NCBI RefSeq assembly: GCF_027596085.1
Contig: NC_072450.1
Span: 31,339,676 to 31,403,675, forward strand
DNA from: Anoplopoma fimbria
Taxonomy: Eukaryota; Chordata; Actinopteri; Perciformes; Anoplopomatidae
Length of the DNA stretch: 64,000 nt
Direction of reading: 5' to 3'
The position numbers were made by a program, and so were the translations under genes. Each line of letters begins with the position of its first letter. Positions within the stretch are counted from its first letter, which is position 1. Positions 12,582-26,420 of the stretch are shown in pieces. The notes under the pieces are model-generated. The model was not told where the DNA came from and did no database searches. It saw only the letters and a list, made by a program, of their open reading frames with translations.

Positions 12582-12599
12582 GGAAAACCTAGGTCTACT

Positions 12600-13171
12600 T
12601 TATCAGGTATTGAAAACAATTTGCTCTTTCCACAATGTTCAATCAAACACGATAGAGTTGGAAGAGAAATTTTAGGTTAGGTCACCAGCATCAAGAAGAG
12701 GTCCCTGGATTGTTGTTAACGTAGCCTGCTGATGAAGTCAGGTTCACCCTATTAACTGGGCCTGATTATTTGATGTCTGGATTCTAGGTCCTCAACCTTT
12801 GCTTGTTGTCCGTCTTGATGGAGCTGCAAATTGACTCCAAATCATCAATCAGACTGTTGTGTTGTTGATGCCAGTTTCAGGGGCAGAGACGCTCTCTGGA
12901 ATCTGTGATATCCAACTGGGGTTTTAAATTTGAATTGATAAATTTACAAATTTATCCACTGGTATTTGTTCAAATTTGTGATTTTAACAAAGCACATTTG
13001 ATGGCAATGGTTCCTTTGACTAAGTCATTGATGCTGCAGAGCCCGTTTCCACTGTTCCAGGGATCGTCTCCTGGGTTTTGGCCAAACTTTTCTTCATTAA
13101 AACAGAAGTCTGATATTGTACCATTGGGTGCAGTTTTTCTCATTCTTCTTGGTTATTGTTTTAGGAGCCAT
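12600..13171 (-). pseudogene. Possible ORF1 remnant of the same LINE
   Basis: On the minus strand a start at 13171 reads MAPKTITKKNEKN, a basic N-terminus like those of L1/Tx1 ORF1 proteins. A later stretch around 12800 gives KVEDLES in one frame, which resembles an ORF1 coiled-coil motif. Many stops and frame changes intervene. If correct, ORF1 is joined almost directly to the ORF2 tail, so most of ORF2 has been deleted. The assignment is weaker than for the ORF2 piece. Confidence 0.35.
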
Positions 13172-15589
13172 AGTGTAAAAGGTTTAGAAAAGTGACAGGG
13201 CAAACAATTTTATAGTGGACTGCAAGTGCTGCGACAGCTGGGTAGAAATTGACAAAATAGCTTCAAGGGATACAACCATATCCTACGCGTATATCGAAAA
13301 AAACCTGCTTCGTGACATGTTTCTGTCCACAAATGTATGTGATATGAAAGGTCTATCCTTGGTTCACTAAGAAAAATGATTTGTCCATTTAAACACACTC
13401 TCTGAATGTTTTCAGATACGTTCAATTCCGATAATTTATACGTGAGAACATCTTCAATGCATCAAAAAATAAAATGTAAGATCCAGCCAAAATGCTCCCA
13501 CCATTTATTCAAATTCGGGATAATTGAGATGGAAGCCTGAGCCCGTGATCATCTTCCACACCACATACCCGTTTATGCACTTAGTTTCATCTCTGCAATT
13601 TTACATAACGATCTTTGGGTTGAAAAGAGCCGATCGAGCCCAGATGTGGTGCTGACTTGACCCATGCAGTCAGCTTCATCGCAGCTCCTCTGCTGAATAC
13701 TAATGTACACCTGCTAATGGTTGCGCAGGCTAAATAGATGTCTTGTATCCATTCAGAGTCAGATCTTGTGGTTTTTCGTATCTGCTCTCTTTAACCCTTG
13801 TTTTCCCTTCAGACATCATATTAGTACGCTGGGATAGTTTTCCTTCAATCATGCATCCGTTTTCTATGTGCCGAGCACTGAATTGCAACTCCTCGTATGC
13901 TATGTTACCGATTTCTAACACGTATACATAACTGTGGGAATTAGTTTCAAGTCTCTCTCCCACAATTCTCTCCATTTCTTCCTCTTGTCTCTTTTTCAAG
14001 TTAGAAATCCTCTTAAGAGAGGTTTTCCAAAATAACATTATCTTCAAACAAACATTTCACTTTTAATCATTGCATTTTTTCTCCCTTATACAATCCACCG
14101 TGGTATTGCAGGCCCTTTTGAAGCTGTTCTTTTTCTGAGCGTCCTCTGGGATTCGCTCCCCTGTGGCCTCTCTGCTTACACCAAAGCCTCTCTTTTCAAA
14201 CCCAGCTTTGAGTAAAGAAGGAAAATGGGTGGAAAATAGAAAGCTCATAGGGAAATAGGTGGTGAACTGATGAACAATTCACTGGTGCATACCTGACAGG
14301 AATAGCGATTTTATCACCTTGTCTGTTCTCAGTAACACAGAAATATGATTTCTCACTGGACATTCACACGTCAGTCAAGAAGTTAGGCAGATAATACTCA
14401 GACACACATACACACAGTTAACCCACAGTCAGTTCATTACTCACATTCATGCATGCTGTGAGGACCAAGCCAAGAAGGACAAAAGTGCAAAGCCTTTCAA
14501 ATTGCTTTTGTTAATATATTGTTATCTCAGAAACCCTCACGATTCATTTTAAAAATAATTTGATTGAACAATTATTTCCATTTCTCTTATTTAAAGATTA
14601 GGTTTATCTTTCTTCTTGGACAGTCCTTGGCCTCATCTCTGAACACCTAATGAGACATGTCACTCTATGTATATGAATGTGTTACTGTGTAATGTCTTTC
14701 AGTGTCAAATCAGAATGTGTATGTCTTTAAATTATTTTCACCCGTTTGTAGGAACTTATTCTGGTTATGGTTGGGGTTTTGGAGTATCCTGGTTATGTAT
14801 TCACTAATGCAAACAATATATCCTAGTTTCAGCAACCTGCATAAGCCTCTACTCCAAAGAACCTGTAAATGGTAGCCGATAAAAACTGGGATACTTTTGC
14901 ATATATGTTGTATGCAACCACACCGGTTTAAGTAATGTTTAGTTAGCAGTAAATTGATCTTATTTATATAGAGATGAAAAAGCTTGTTATGACAGTATCT
15001 GCTGTTAGGCAGCCCTGATTTATGTGGCTTTATTTTGACCATGGAAGATAATGACTGTTATCACAGTTTTAAGCGAAAAAAAATGAGGCCAGGATGATTC
15101 ATATTTGAATGTTCCATCAACATGCTCGTGTGATTTATAAATAAATGCTGTACAAGTGCAAAGACAGGAATAAAAAAGGCTTCAGCTGAAGGGAAACCGC
15201 AATTTGACAGCCATGTCAAAGTCTCACCCGTGACTGATGTATCGATTGAAGGAAGCAGGAATGAAGTGTGCTGTACAGTAATTTGTAATCTCCATGTATA
15301 GTATTCAGAAATGTTCAGTATGTCTATATTTGTTTCTCTGGATTCAACCCAAAAGAGAGATGCAATGCCGATCAAACAGAACCTGTCCCACGTCATCGCA
15401 ATAAACCATTTAGAACATATCCCATTATCACTGTAATTAAGCAAACTATGTGGTCACACGCAATCTTTTGATGAGATAAATGAGGATATAAACTGATGAA
15501 ACCTGGACTTCCTGACTTTGCTAAATGCAAAGTTTTGACTAAACAGTGTTAAATAATAGTTTGCCATTTTTAGCTCTCCAAAGCTGTCC
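13172..15589. other. No gene seen
   Basis: No coding exon, RNA gene or repeat could be named. The open frames at 13730-14047 (minus) and 15061-15444 (minus) have no recognisable domain. Confidence 0.45.
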
Positions 15590-15730
15590 ATGCATAGAGT
15601 TAGATTAGAAGATACTTCTCATCTGATCTGTACGTTATATAAATACGAAGCCAGCAGCCCCTTAGCTTAGCTTAGCATAAATACAGAAAAAAAAAACCAC
15701 AACTTGTTTTACTTTGAAATTGGTATGAAT
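15590..15730 (+). repeat. Teleost interspersed repeat (TTAGCTTAGCTTAGCATAAA type)
   Basis: The segment contains ATCTGTACGTTATATAAATA, GCCAGCAGCCCCTTAGCTTA and the AGCTTAGCATAAA core, followed by an A-run and CACAACTTGTTTT. I recognise this order from a common percomorph repeat. The copy is partial and diverged. Confidence 0.6.
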
Positions 15731-18700
15731 TGAACTGTGTGTCAATTAGTACGCTTCAGAGGCGATCGTAGGCAGATTTTACATTTTAATTTGTTTTACT
15801 CTTGGATGAATCCTGGCCAGCTGTTTACTCGTGTTAGTCTGTTTTGTCAGAATCGTGCATATAGGCACATATTAAAAGACAGCGGAATGAACACATGAAC
15901 AATCAACACATAAACCCACATAGGCCATATAAAGACGCACGTGCAAAATCGATGAGCCGTCTGAGTGGGCATTTACTGAACAATCACAAACAGGACCTGC
16001 ACAAAAGAGCCCCACAGCAAATCCTCAGTGAATAGCATTACCTGATAACATCTGATTGAGAAAACACCCCCAAACACTTGATATTGTTGTGTGTCCGGGT
16101 CTATTTCTACATTTCCTCTTAGACAATCAAGCATTGCTGTGAAAGCAACACGAGCCTGTGGAATCTGAAGGCTAAGGCTGAATCCAGGAGGGCACATAAA
16201 ACAGTGACCTACCACTGTGTTTTCAAGTTATGATTTATGGATCGCCCGATGCTATTCTTTGTTCTATTCAAAGCGCTGACAGCTGATAAGGCCCGGCACA
16301 ATGGCCAGATTAGAGGCACGATTGGACACATCCCGGAGACGTGTAGTGTTTAAAATCTCCTCACTGCCTGTAATTCTGCTCCTCTCTACCCCAACCCTGT
16401 AACAACAGACCCTTGATAATGTTATTGCTCATGGTTCATGACCAGGGAAGATAAGAGAAATAGGTTTCTTTAAGCCCTGCACAGGCTTAACCTATGACTC
16501 TACTTATAGCAAGCCCCAAAGACCCAGACAACCCGGTTAGCTTTAGTTTTTTTTACAATACCTCAATACGGTACGTGACAGAATTTAATACTTCCACTGT
16601 ACTCTATGTGTTGTGTGCAGGAATGAAAACATTTACAACTTATGCAAATCCATATCCGCAGTTTGAAAGGCTCCACAGAATGCAATTCACGTGAGCCATT
16701 CAGCAGACTCATCATCCACATTACTCAAGCTCACGTGCAATGTGTTACTTTGAACATTTTGGGTTGAAAAACCTCAAATAGGTTATTAAATAATTATTTT
16801 TTTTTTAACTATGGCAGTACTTGCTTTCATTTTATTTTTTTTCTAGTTCATTTATGTATATTTCTGGCAATAAACCTTATTCTAATTAAAATGATTTATA
16901 AAATAATAATATCATTAAATATTGTTGTAACTGCAAGTAATGCTGAGATTACAGTTGTGACCCATTCTCACAATGACCTAAATAACCTAAATAAGAAATG
17001 ACAGAGGATTTTTACATGCACCTGTAGCTGATATCGCCAAAGTTGTGTTTTTACAAAATGAAAAGTTGGTATCTAGCTCACCATCTTTCAAGTTAGCACG
17101 CCTCAACATTAACCAAAGCACAGTATCTGACATAACCCTCCCCCAAGAGAAACAGCTTGGATATACAGAGAACAGTGGGATGGGGGATCTGACAACAGGT
17201 ATACCATTGGGTTATAAAATGAGCACCTCCTATCCAGATGTTTAACTGAATTCAGCCTTCAGCACTTCCAGCAGGATCAACCATAAATTCCGGTTTCCTG
17301 AAACAGCCTACCCTGTACCTGCTCACATTTCTAATTAAGCCCACACACAGCATCGCTATTCTTTCATTCTGCACGGATGCGGCACCTATATTTAGACTAA
17401 TCATTCCATTACTTTATAAATCATTCCTTAGTTTACTTTCCATTGGTCAAATTACCGAGCAAGTGAGTCGACCCTTATTTTTCTCAACAGTTTAGGAACC
17501 ATAACATGCATCTTGGCCTGTTATGTCACAACATTGTGTGAGAGCAATGTTGTCATATTGCTGTAAACCCAGTATATTTAATTTATTACTCCTATTTTAT
17601 TAAATTTAAATTCTTAAAATATATTTATTAAGGCAGTTTAACAAAGTGAGTGTGTGTTTTTTATCCTCTGCACCATGATAATTAACACGTTTGTTGCTGG
17701 GGCCTGTTTACCTATCACCAGACACAATGTTGATACTGATCGACATTGACAAATCCCAAATTATGTTTAATGTTTATTTTTTTGTTTTGTTTTTTACATT
17801 AAAAAAGCATTTCTTTCTACAATGTATGTGCACGACAAATACAATAAGTAAGTGGAGTTAGAGTCAGGCAGTGTTTGTGGTCATGGCAAATATGGCTTGG
17901 GTAAGAAGTTAAGTTTAGGATCCTTTTAGACATTAATTTACATTTAGCCACAAGAGTCTCCATTGGCCAGAACACAATTATGATTGTGTTCATTCTTCAG
18001 CTTCATTCAAATCAGAGCTGACCCATCTCCAGTCTGCACATTAGCAGTTTAATTTCAACAACAGCTAACAGCTATCCATAACAACACAATGCTTGGATGA
18101 TTGTCATAGAGGGACAATAAACGTAACCATTTTAATAATCCCAACATGTGCTCCCAATCAGATCTGCCAGCTCTCATAATTCTAAGATAGATGATGTGCA
18201 ATATGTTTCGAAATAACACCCTGATAGTGTTCAAAGTACTTAAATTCATAAATGCAAAAGGCTATGTGTCGGCAAAAGCACTCATAAAGTTAAGAGATTT
18301 TCTGTTTCTACTGCCATAACCAAGAATAGCCTCTAATGCAGCTATCCTTTTGTTGTTTTACAACGAATATGAATGCAAATGCTGAAACGCGTCTGATGCT
18401 AGAGCATAACAGGGCTGCCTCTCAAAACTCCTCATCATGAATCATGACAAATGGAAAATCTCCGTTCAGTCCAGAAGAGCAGTGACAAATTATTGGAGCC
18501 CTTATTTCGAGAGGCCTCTGAAACTGGGTTGAACAATTGATAATGGTAATGCAGTCTTCAAACCTGTGAGTGAGTTGCAGTCTGAAGGTTAAATATGATC
18601 AGTGAAATTGAATCTGACAAAGCTACATTACAATCCATCTTGGGATATTAAACATTTCAAATTTTCTGAATTAAGGACTAATAAGGCTGCTGAGATGAGT

Positions 18701-18985
18701 GCGAGATGGATGGTGTTGGTTAACAATCACAAAACAGATCTGATGGGAGTAAATGGCATCCGAGTTGACATATGATATTGTTGAAGGGGAGAAATGAAGT
18801 CTTAAATTGTTTGGCATCCTCTGAGATTTAGAACATTACTTTTCAGAGCATTTTCTGTGAAAACGGAAAACAATAAATATATTGATTCTTGTTGGAACAA
18901 CTAAACTTGCTGCTTTTCTTTAAGATCAGCCCTCAGTGTGTGAGCTAGCTTGAAAGCAAGGAATCATTATCCATCTGTTCTTTGC
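15731..18985. other. No gene; candidate conserved block near 16230-16480
   Basis: The interval is AT-rich and apparently unique. Around 16250-16340 the sequence is locally GC-balanced, with GCGCTGACAGCTGATAAGG and no repeat character. That would be compatible with a conserved non-coding element. I have no direct evidence for function. Confidence 0.3.
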
Positions 18986-19195
18986 ATATCTTTAGAAATG
19001 ATCGTTGGATCTACTTCACACTTGGTAGGAGTGATGCTGGGGAACCTGTGGAGGGCTTCATCGAATGTGGTGCACTTTGGACATGCAACACCTTCGATAG
19101 TAATAAACTTTGGATAAACAAACAAAACAGCGCTCTGTGCAGCAGCAGGGCTTTACAGCTGACGTTTGCTCCTTGACTGCAGTTCGCTTTTGCTG
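18986..19195 (+). repeat. Probable teleost interspersed repeat
   Basis: GGATCTACTTCACACTTGGT, GTGCACTTTGGACATGCAA and CAGCGCTCTGTGCAGCAGCA resemble a repeat I have seen in fish intergenic DNA. I see only one copy in the window and the class is unknown. Confidence 0.35.
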
Positions 19196-22100
19196 CTAGA
19201 CTCTAGATAATGCCTTCATAAGTTATACGTTTGCCGTACAAACGTGTAACTTCACTGACACCAAAGTACTTTCACTCATTAAGTCCATGCTCTACTTTAT
19301 AACTCCGGTGGTTACATACAAGCAAACTACTAGTATGCACATTTGTAATTGAATACCTCCATTAAGTGTATTTCACAGAGGATGAAGCCTGTTCTACTTG
19401 TTGATTTATTCCATGCTTTACTTAATAACCGAGGGGTTTTTGTTAAATCAAGTGACTATTATGCCAATTACCTACTCCAAGTGTATTTCACCAATATTCC
19501 TGACCATGAGTAACCCAGACCTTTGTGATTTTTTTAAGGGCAAGATCTTTTTATTTAAAGGCCCCAGGCAAACGCTGACCTGCTTTACTTTTCACCCTTG
19601 CTCTCCCTGGGAATGTTGGTATCAGCAGTGGTAGAAGAAGTACACAAAGATATTTCCAAAGTAGAACTTTTAACCAGTCAAACAAATACTAAATAATAAT
19701 TTACTAAATAATAATCAATCACATTTTATATGTCATATTTTGGGATTCAGATCTTAATCTGCAACGTAACCAGTAACATTTATCTGTGAGGTTTAAGTAC
19801 ACAGTGGGTCGCAGATGTTTTAGTGTTTTGGGGGCCTTATGTAAGTTATTTCAGGGTACAATGAGTTAGAGTAGTAACTTCATTTAAGGAGCAATATTCA
19901 GATCATTAAAATTCAGATCATTAATATAGAAGCAAACATATATATTTATAGATATATATAGTATATCTATATATATATATATATATATATATATAGATTT
20001 AATGTCTACCTTAGCAGAGACACTCTCCCTCTGTGGGTGTTGTTATGATAGCTTCACCTTGCTCTGTTGTAATGATACCTGCTAGCAACAGGCAAGTATT
20101 CAGTCCATTTTGAACAGGCATGTTTTGAACGGGCACTGCACTAGTATTTTTAATAAGCCGACCCTGTTATCTGTCGCCTTTGGAAATGGTTATCCGGAGA
20201 TTAAACATCAGGCTGTCCTTAATGGAGTAAATTACATTAATAACCTGGATTATGGCTAATGCTCCTCTTTTTTCCTGGTAGGATAATTTGCATGATGTTT
20301 TGAACAAACACAAAAGAAAACAAATATCAAGCAAGGATTGTCTGATCAGAGCTTGGCAATGGTAACTAGGCACGGCAGGCCTGTAGAGCTTTGGATTTTT
20401 ACACATGGGAAACAGCGTGCATGTGACTCTAGTAAGAGATACTCAGTTTTTACAGTTTTTGGAGGTTGGTGTCTTTTTTAACCTAAACAAAGCCTAAAAT
20501 ACATGTGTTAGAAATGGATTTAACTGAGCTTTATGTCTAATTAGGGGTATGGCATGGGCTAAACTACTTCAATTTGTTGGGTTATAGATTGCATACCAAA
20601 AAAACGTGGAACATCCGATGTGTCGAAGCTAGGATCCAGATATATCAGAGTTCAGATTAACAATATCCAAGGCGCTCTGTATTTGGGTTTGGGATGTTTA
20701 CACTCCAGCAACACCAACCACACTAGTGTTAAATAGTGTGCTATTGCCAAACTCAGCAGTTTCTCTGTTAAAAATGAACCATATTAAAAATGAACCATTA
20801 AAAATACAAAGAGTAAATCATAATAGACCTTTCTCACAGCAGACATTTTGACTTTTGACTGCAGGAAAAACACATGCGGAACCGCAAACATTAACAATAA
20901 TTATGTTCCATTAAGTGTCCCAGGAAGCCTCTCCAGTTAGCCAGCATATACATTACCAAACCCTAGAACTGGCAAACCCATAGTACAGCCTTGTTTAATG
21001 CCATTAATTCCTACTGTGCTTTTTCTATGCTTGGATGTGTTTAAGTATGTTTAAGTATGTTGAAAGCTTAATAATGCTGTATGGTTACAAGGTCAACTCT
21101 GCAAGGGACTAACAATGCTGCTTTATTTCCATCCATTTTTACATGGGTCATCATCTGGTGAGGATTTACTGCTATGCAGCCTTAGTCTTTAGCGTCATAT
21201 CATGTGTGCAGCCATCAATACCCTATTAAATGTTTTTTTGTTTCAAAGCGAATCAGCTGTCAGTCAACTCAAAGGGTTGTCTCGACAGGTCAGCTTTTTT
21301 ATAAATTAATTTTTTCTCATTTAATTATTTATTTTACATCTGTGGGAAATCAAGGACCCATTATTTAAAAAGAACGACTGCCAATTTTAGGTGGTACTTC
21401 TGCCACTTTTATCGTTGTGAACGGTATTTGCCATGCTACAATGGAAAACTTGACAACCACAGCAAAACGCTTCAACGTGTAAAGAAACTGGTGTACAAAG
21501 TTGGCAGCGCAACAAAGTTTGACTAAGTGTGTGTGTTTGTGTGTGCCTGTGTGTGCTGCATGTTGGGGGAATAGCTGTTTATGAGGGGATCTTGACGATT
21601 TATTCCAGACAGCTGCATTGTTGACAGGCCATCATTAGCAGAGTGATTCCTCAGGTTGTTTCATTCCCCGGTGGCCAAGACAAACTGCACAAGATCTTAA
21701 TTGCTGGTATGAATAAAAGTTCATTTTTCAAGGGGCTGGTATCATTATAAATGCAGTATAAAAGATTACCAGGAAGATGAATATGTCAAGTTCTGTTCTC
21801 TCACACTCCCGCAATAAAGAGGCTAATAAACCTGAGATGGGCCAGAGGGTTATTCGGGGACAATAGAGAAGATAAATGCTGTTTATCTCCAATTACAGTA
21901 CATTCTTATTACTGTCTAAGTTAAGAAGGGTGTAAGAAAGAGAGAGGCAGTTGTAGAGAGCAAAAAGAGACAAAGAACATTTCAAGCCTTGGAGAGAGCC
22001 TCTTCTAAAAGCTTTTCTTTGGATAAAAAACACCTAATCGTATTTGCTATTGTCGAGAAAATGTCCTATGACAGATAAATGAGTGGTTGTCTGAGTTTTG

Positions 22101-23159
22101 AATGCTTGTGAAGTCAAAAAAGTAGCACTGAAAGCCACTCTGTACAAACCCGCAGTCTGGAGAATGCTGTGTGGTAAAATGCTACCCATAATTATTGTAG
22201 TCAAGAGACTGTGGAAGAGAAGGTATTAGGACTGGTCTCTCGGGATGGGCACTGGAAGTTAGGGGCCTTAGTGTAATATAGCATGGGAATAATGATGAGC
22301 CATATATCCCCAATATCCACTTCCCTAATGGCCATTTTCTTCAGTGAGGCATTACTGCACAGTTCCCAGTTCTCATACTTTAACAAAGGCTCTTCACTAT
22401 TCTGGGGTACGCTCAAGTGACACTCTAGGGTGGAAACATTTATCAAATTAATCTAGTTACTTTTTAATGCTGTTTACATATTTAAAAATGTCAATATAGT
22501 CAATAATTTAGATTTTATATCATTGACAGAGTTTGGATTCATTCAGGGAGCTCACTGAACCCACTAGTGGCTGTAGTCAAACATGCATTTGATTTAAATA
22601 ATATTTATAATCTTTATGATAACACAGAGCTAATAATTTATTATAATGATAAATAATATCCAACGTTTATGTCTTCTTATTGACAGAGTAAGAAATCTAC
22701 ATGTCTTTTATGTACTTCTATTAAGTAATGTAAACAAAGAACACCAGACAGGAGAGTAAAGCACTTATCCTCTTATGTTTATTCCTTATAAAAAGAAAGG
22801 ATTTGTATAGTGATATTTACTGGACGTGACATACAATATAGCCAAAAGATAGTAGGAAAGCTCCCTGGCAATCTCCCTCTAGCCAGCTGCCATATTAATT
22901 GTGTTTTTTCAACTTCACAAATCAGCCGTTCCTCATCCAATGCAACACTATCAATGATATCAAAAAGGATAAATACAAACCAGGCGTCCGCCAAATGTCC
23001 ATAACTGTGCACTGCGCTGCACAGCCGCACCGCTAATGGCCAGTGGGAAAGTTAGAAAACAAAACTAATCAAACAGATTCCCAACCTGTCAAATACTGAG
23101 GCTTAGTTAGTTGCCCTAAGCTTCAAAACTATGATGCTCTTGGTAAACAGGAACCAGTT
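19196..23159. other. No gene seen; AT microsatellite at 19937-19995
   Basis: Unique-looking AT-rich DNA with an interrupted (AT)n tract at 19937-19995. GT-rich runs occur near 21520-21560. No exon, RNA gene or named repeat was found. Confidence 0.5.
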
Positions 23160-23560
23160 TAGGACGTGTCAGAGACAGCGTGTCAGTTTTTGTGTCTTCA
23201 CAAAAGATACTTCCATCTTTACACAAAAATATTTTATTTGACATTTACTTGACTGAGTAACCACTCAAATGAAAACCAACCAAATAACTAGTGTCGTGAC
23301 TAGAAAGTGAAAAAATGAGTCGCGTGACGAGCAACTCACGTGACTAACAACTGACATAAGGAAATCGGTTTCACCCGGGACACGAAACATGGTCTCCTGG
23401 GTGTGAGTCCTGTGTTCTGCCACCACTCCCTACACCCTATGTGAACTATTGTGCTTCGCATTACGTCATTTGCTCTGAGAGTCTGATAATGACTTGGGTT
23501 GGGTTTACATTTGAGTTAGTTGAAACCCCAGTGAGTTGCGTACAGACGCTCAAAGGTGTC
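23160..23560 (+). repeat. Interspersed repeat, family A (copy 2)
   Basis: This is the most extended copy along with 34525-34748. Shared landmarks in order are GTGTCAGAGAC near 23165, GGTTTCACCCGGGACACGAA at 23368, GGTCTCCTGGGTG, TCCTGTGTTCTG, and GGGTTTACATTTGAG followed by GTTGAAA near 23500. It is diverged from the other copies. Confidence 0.6.
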
Positions 23561-25358
23561 TCTGTGCTTTGGAGTCGAAAATGCAATGAAAACTAAAATG
23601 CACCTGCTGTTGTCTGATTATTATTTTACCTTATATAAAAGGCCTGTGAACATTTCAACCAACCCTTAATGTTCAAACTGTGCCTCTGCTTGAGAGTGTT
23701 AAAACTCAACAGCAATGTCTTCTTACCAGAAATCATGACAGGGTTACTAGAGATAATCCAAAAACCTTGTTGGGACAAGTTTCAGAAAGAAACTATGGTT
23801 GCCACATGAAACTGCTCACAACATTGCTGTTGAATTTTAAGGAAAACAACACAAGCCAAGTGCCAATTAGTCCCGTTATAGTCTAGAGAAGGCAGACATG
23901 TCTACGGTTGATATCGCCAGAAATTAGGGAAGTCACACCGAAACATTAGTTATTTTGGGATGAGCTGTCCTTTAAGAGTCGGTGATTACATGCCACACTG
24001 AGGTTTACAGCTGCTCTCCAGTTTGTATGTGTCTTTTTTTCAAGACATCGGACACAAACCTGGCTTTAGTATGCCATTTGAACTGATGAAAATTCAAAAT
24101 AAATGGCTGTTTTTCTTATTTCTTGAAAAGGTGAGAATTTGAACACAAAGTTTTTGGTCGGGTTTCAGGACAATGTTTTTAAGTAGGCGCAATGACACTA
24201 TATGCCACAATACAATTTATGATTGGCACAAAGTTGGGTACAGCAATGTTGTGTCTAAGATTTTTGGCAGTGTTCGGTAGTTAAGTCAAACTTTTGAAGT
24301 ATTTCCACTCCCCACTGAAATCTGAATAACTACAGGAAGAGTTTGCAGATACGATTGTATGAATCATGAAGGCAGGCTTGATGTCAATTTCTGACTTTGA
24401 GGAGCCCATGGTGGGTTTTAGCTCTAAGGCTATACTGCTGCTTAGCCCTGAGTCTCTCTGGCAGCACTTCCTCTCAGGCTATGTACAATCTGGACTCCTG
24501 CACTGTGGTGGGCAGACGGTTGTTCCAGCCATCACACTCACAGTAGCATAACCCAAAGCATCTGACTGACGGGGAGCACTGAGTTCTGCCTAAGAGAACT
24601 GGTTCAGTGCACAAGGTCCCTTTACTTTCTGCAATCACACACACTTCTAGTGCTTGTGTTTTTCCTCATGAGTTAGAAGACATGTTGTATATATTAAGAT
24701 CAATTTTCACTTTCACTGTGTTAAATCTTTTAACCAACATCACTCCTGATTGTTACTAACAAATATTCATTCATTTTTAAGAATTTTAACCCTTTAAATG
24801 TCTGTTTACATATTGCCATGGTGTTGTTTTTAGAAGAAAAGCACCATACAATGAGTAGTTTCCATATAGTAAATGCTGGATGTCATTTTTTGGGGGGATA
24901 ATCAGAGTCTGGGATATTTCCATGATTAGCAACACCACTGATTTTGATGCATTTTTATTTTATGTGCAGTGGCAGAGAAAGGAAAAACCTCTTGGTAGCT
25001 TAGGGGACCAACATATGCCCAACTTAAACTGCTTTCAGAATACTATATATTAATATATATTTATAATATATATTAATATATATCAAACATGAGAAAACAG
25101 AAAGAGGGAGAGAGACAGGATCTGCAGAGCAACATGATTTCTATCTTTCTAGTTGCACAGATACATACACACACACACACACACACACATATTGCTCTCC
25201 GACAACCATATCAACACACACAGAATTTTAGTTGCATACATTTGCTACAGACCTCCATAATATAGCAGAAATGCCCCTCGTGGAAACCAGAAAAATCTGA
25301 TGTATTTGCAAAATAGGGTTAACTTGAAAGAAATATGGTGAAAAAAAAAATAAAAAAA

Positions 25359-25392
<34 letters not shown>

Positions 25393-25571
25393 GATATGGC
25401 CTGAAATGAAAATATGATTTTGTATTGTTATGGAGATGGGATCAAAAACTGTGGCTCGATTTATCAAATGAGACAGGTTGAAATTCCAAAATTTTGAAAC
25501 AAAAACTAGAACACTTAATTAGGTTTAGGGAAAGATGGTTGGGCTTTAAATAAGGGCATTATCAACGTCGA
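23561..25571. other. No gene; three simple repeats
   Basis: The interval has an AT-rich near-palindrome of TATTAATATATA units at 25043-25083, a (CA)n tract at 25165-25190 and a CT-to-TA compound repeat at 25362-25395. No coding sequence was recognised. Confidence 0.6.
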
Positions 25572-25575
25572 CACG

Positions 25576-25927
25576 TGTGGTATATTTTCAGGTCTTGCAC
25601 AATACAGCGAAGGCCCCACGTGTCTTTGTTTTAGATAAGAAGTAGATGTGCAGGACACCAGGGTCCAACGGGCAAAATGTGTAGAATGAGGGGCCCCATA
25701 CATGATCTGGACTTCAGCCCAAATGTGAATAACATGTACCCTATATAAGAAGGGGTGAGAGCACGGAAAAGTAGGACTCTCACATTCGACTCGAGACCTC
25801 CGGGCGCTCTAGACGTCATGACATGTGTTGCTTGTTTGTAATAAACTTCATTGTACCAGCAAGAACAGTGTCCGCGGAGCATCCTTCCTCATCACTTCAA
25901 CAGCACTGTCGCATGAAAGATACGACA
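25576..25927 (+). mobile_element. Solo LTR, same family as 4151-4507
   Basis: The 352-bp LTR runs TGTGGTATAT...GATACGACA with TG...CA ends, and is flanked by a perfect 4-bp target duplication, CACG (25572-25575 and 25928-25931). A TATA box CTATATAAG lies at 25741 and an AATAAA signal about 100 bp downstream. No internal sequence remains, so it most likely formed by recombination between the two LTRs of a provirus. Its R-U5 part is nearly identical to the 4-kb copies, while U3 is more diverged. Confidence 0.9.
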
Positions 25928-25950
25928 CACGTAACACTGCCTAATAATGA

Positions 25951-26015
25951 AGCATTACATTACATTACATTACAGTCATTTAGCAGACGCTTTTATCCAA
26001 AGCGACTTACAGGAA
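25951..26015 (+). repeat. Teleost interspersed repeat (CATTTAGCAGACGC type)
   Basis: A short ATTAC tandem is followed by GTCATTTAGCAGACGCTTTT and ATCCAAAGCGACTTACAGG, a very common fish repeat head. The class is not certain and the downstream boundary is unclear. Confidence 0.75.
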
Positions 26016-26420
26016 GAAGCAGAAGGGAAGCAGAAGGGTATACAGTGAAGTTAGTTGAATGCCTGGTTCGTCTCATACAGACACTAAAGGGTGCCTTGTG
26101 CGTATGTATCAGATGCTGCGGGGCGTGACAAAGCGTTGGTTTGTGATGCCCTGGGAATGAGAACCGTCTGAGATATGATGAACCAACCATATCATGACCT
26201 CTGCATAGAAATGAAGCCTCCCACGTCTGCAGGTAAAATCTGGTTATCTCTGCTTGTTTTTCTAATTAATGATTTAAGGTTACATTATTCAATCATGCCG
26301 TTGTTGTCTCTATTGCTTCTAACTAGTTTCTTACAAAATGTCATCCATCAATGTAAATGGCAGCTTTGTTACTATGAAGGGTATAATTAATTGGATTAAA
26401 ATTATAGCTGGCAACATTAG

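Noticed and set aside
13730..14047. 105-codon minus-strand frame with a charged, coiled-coil-like segment
   Set aside because: No family was recognised and no supporting context. It overlaps an open frame on the other strand.
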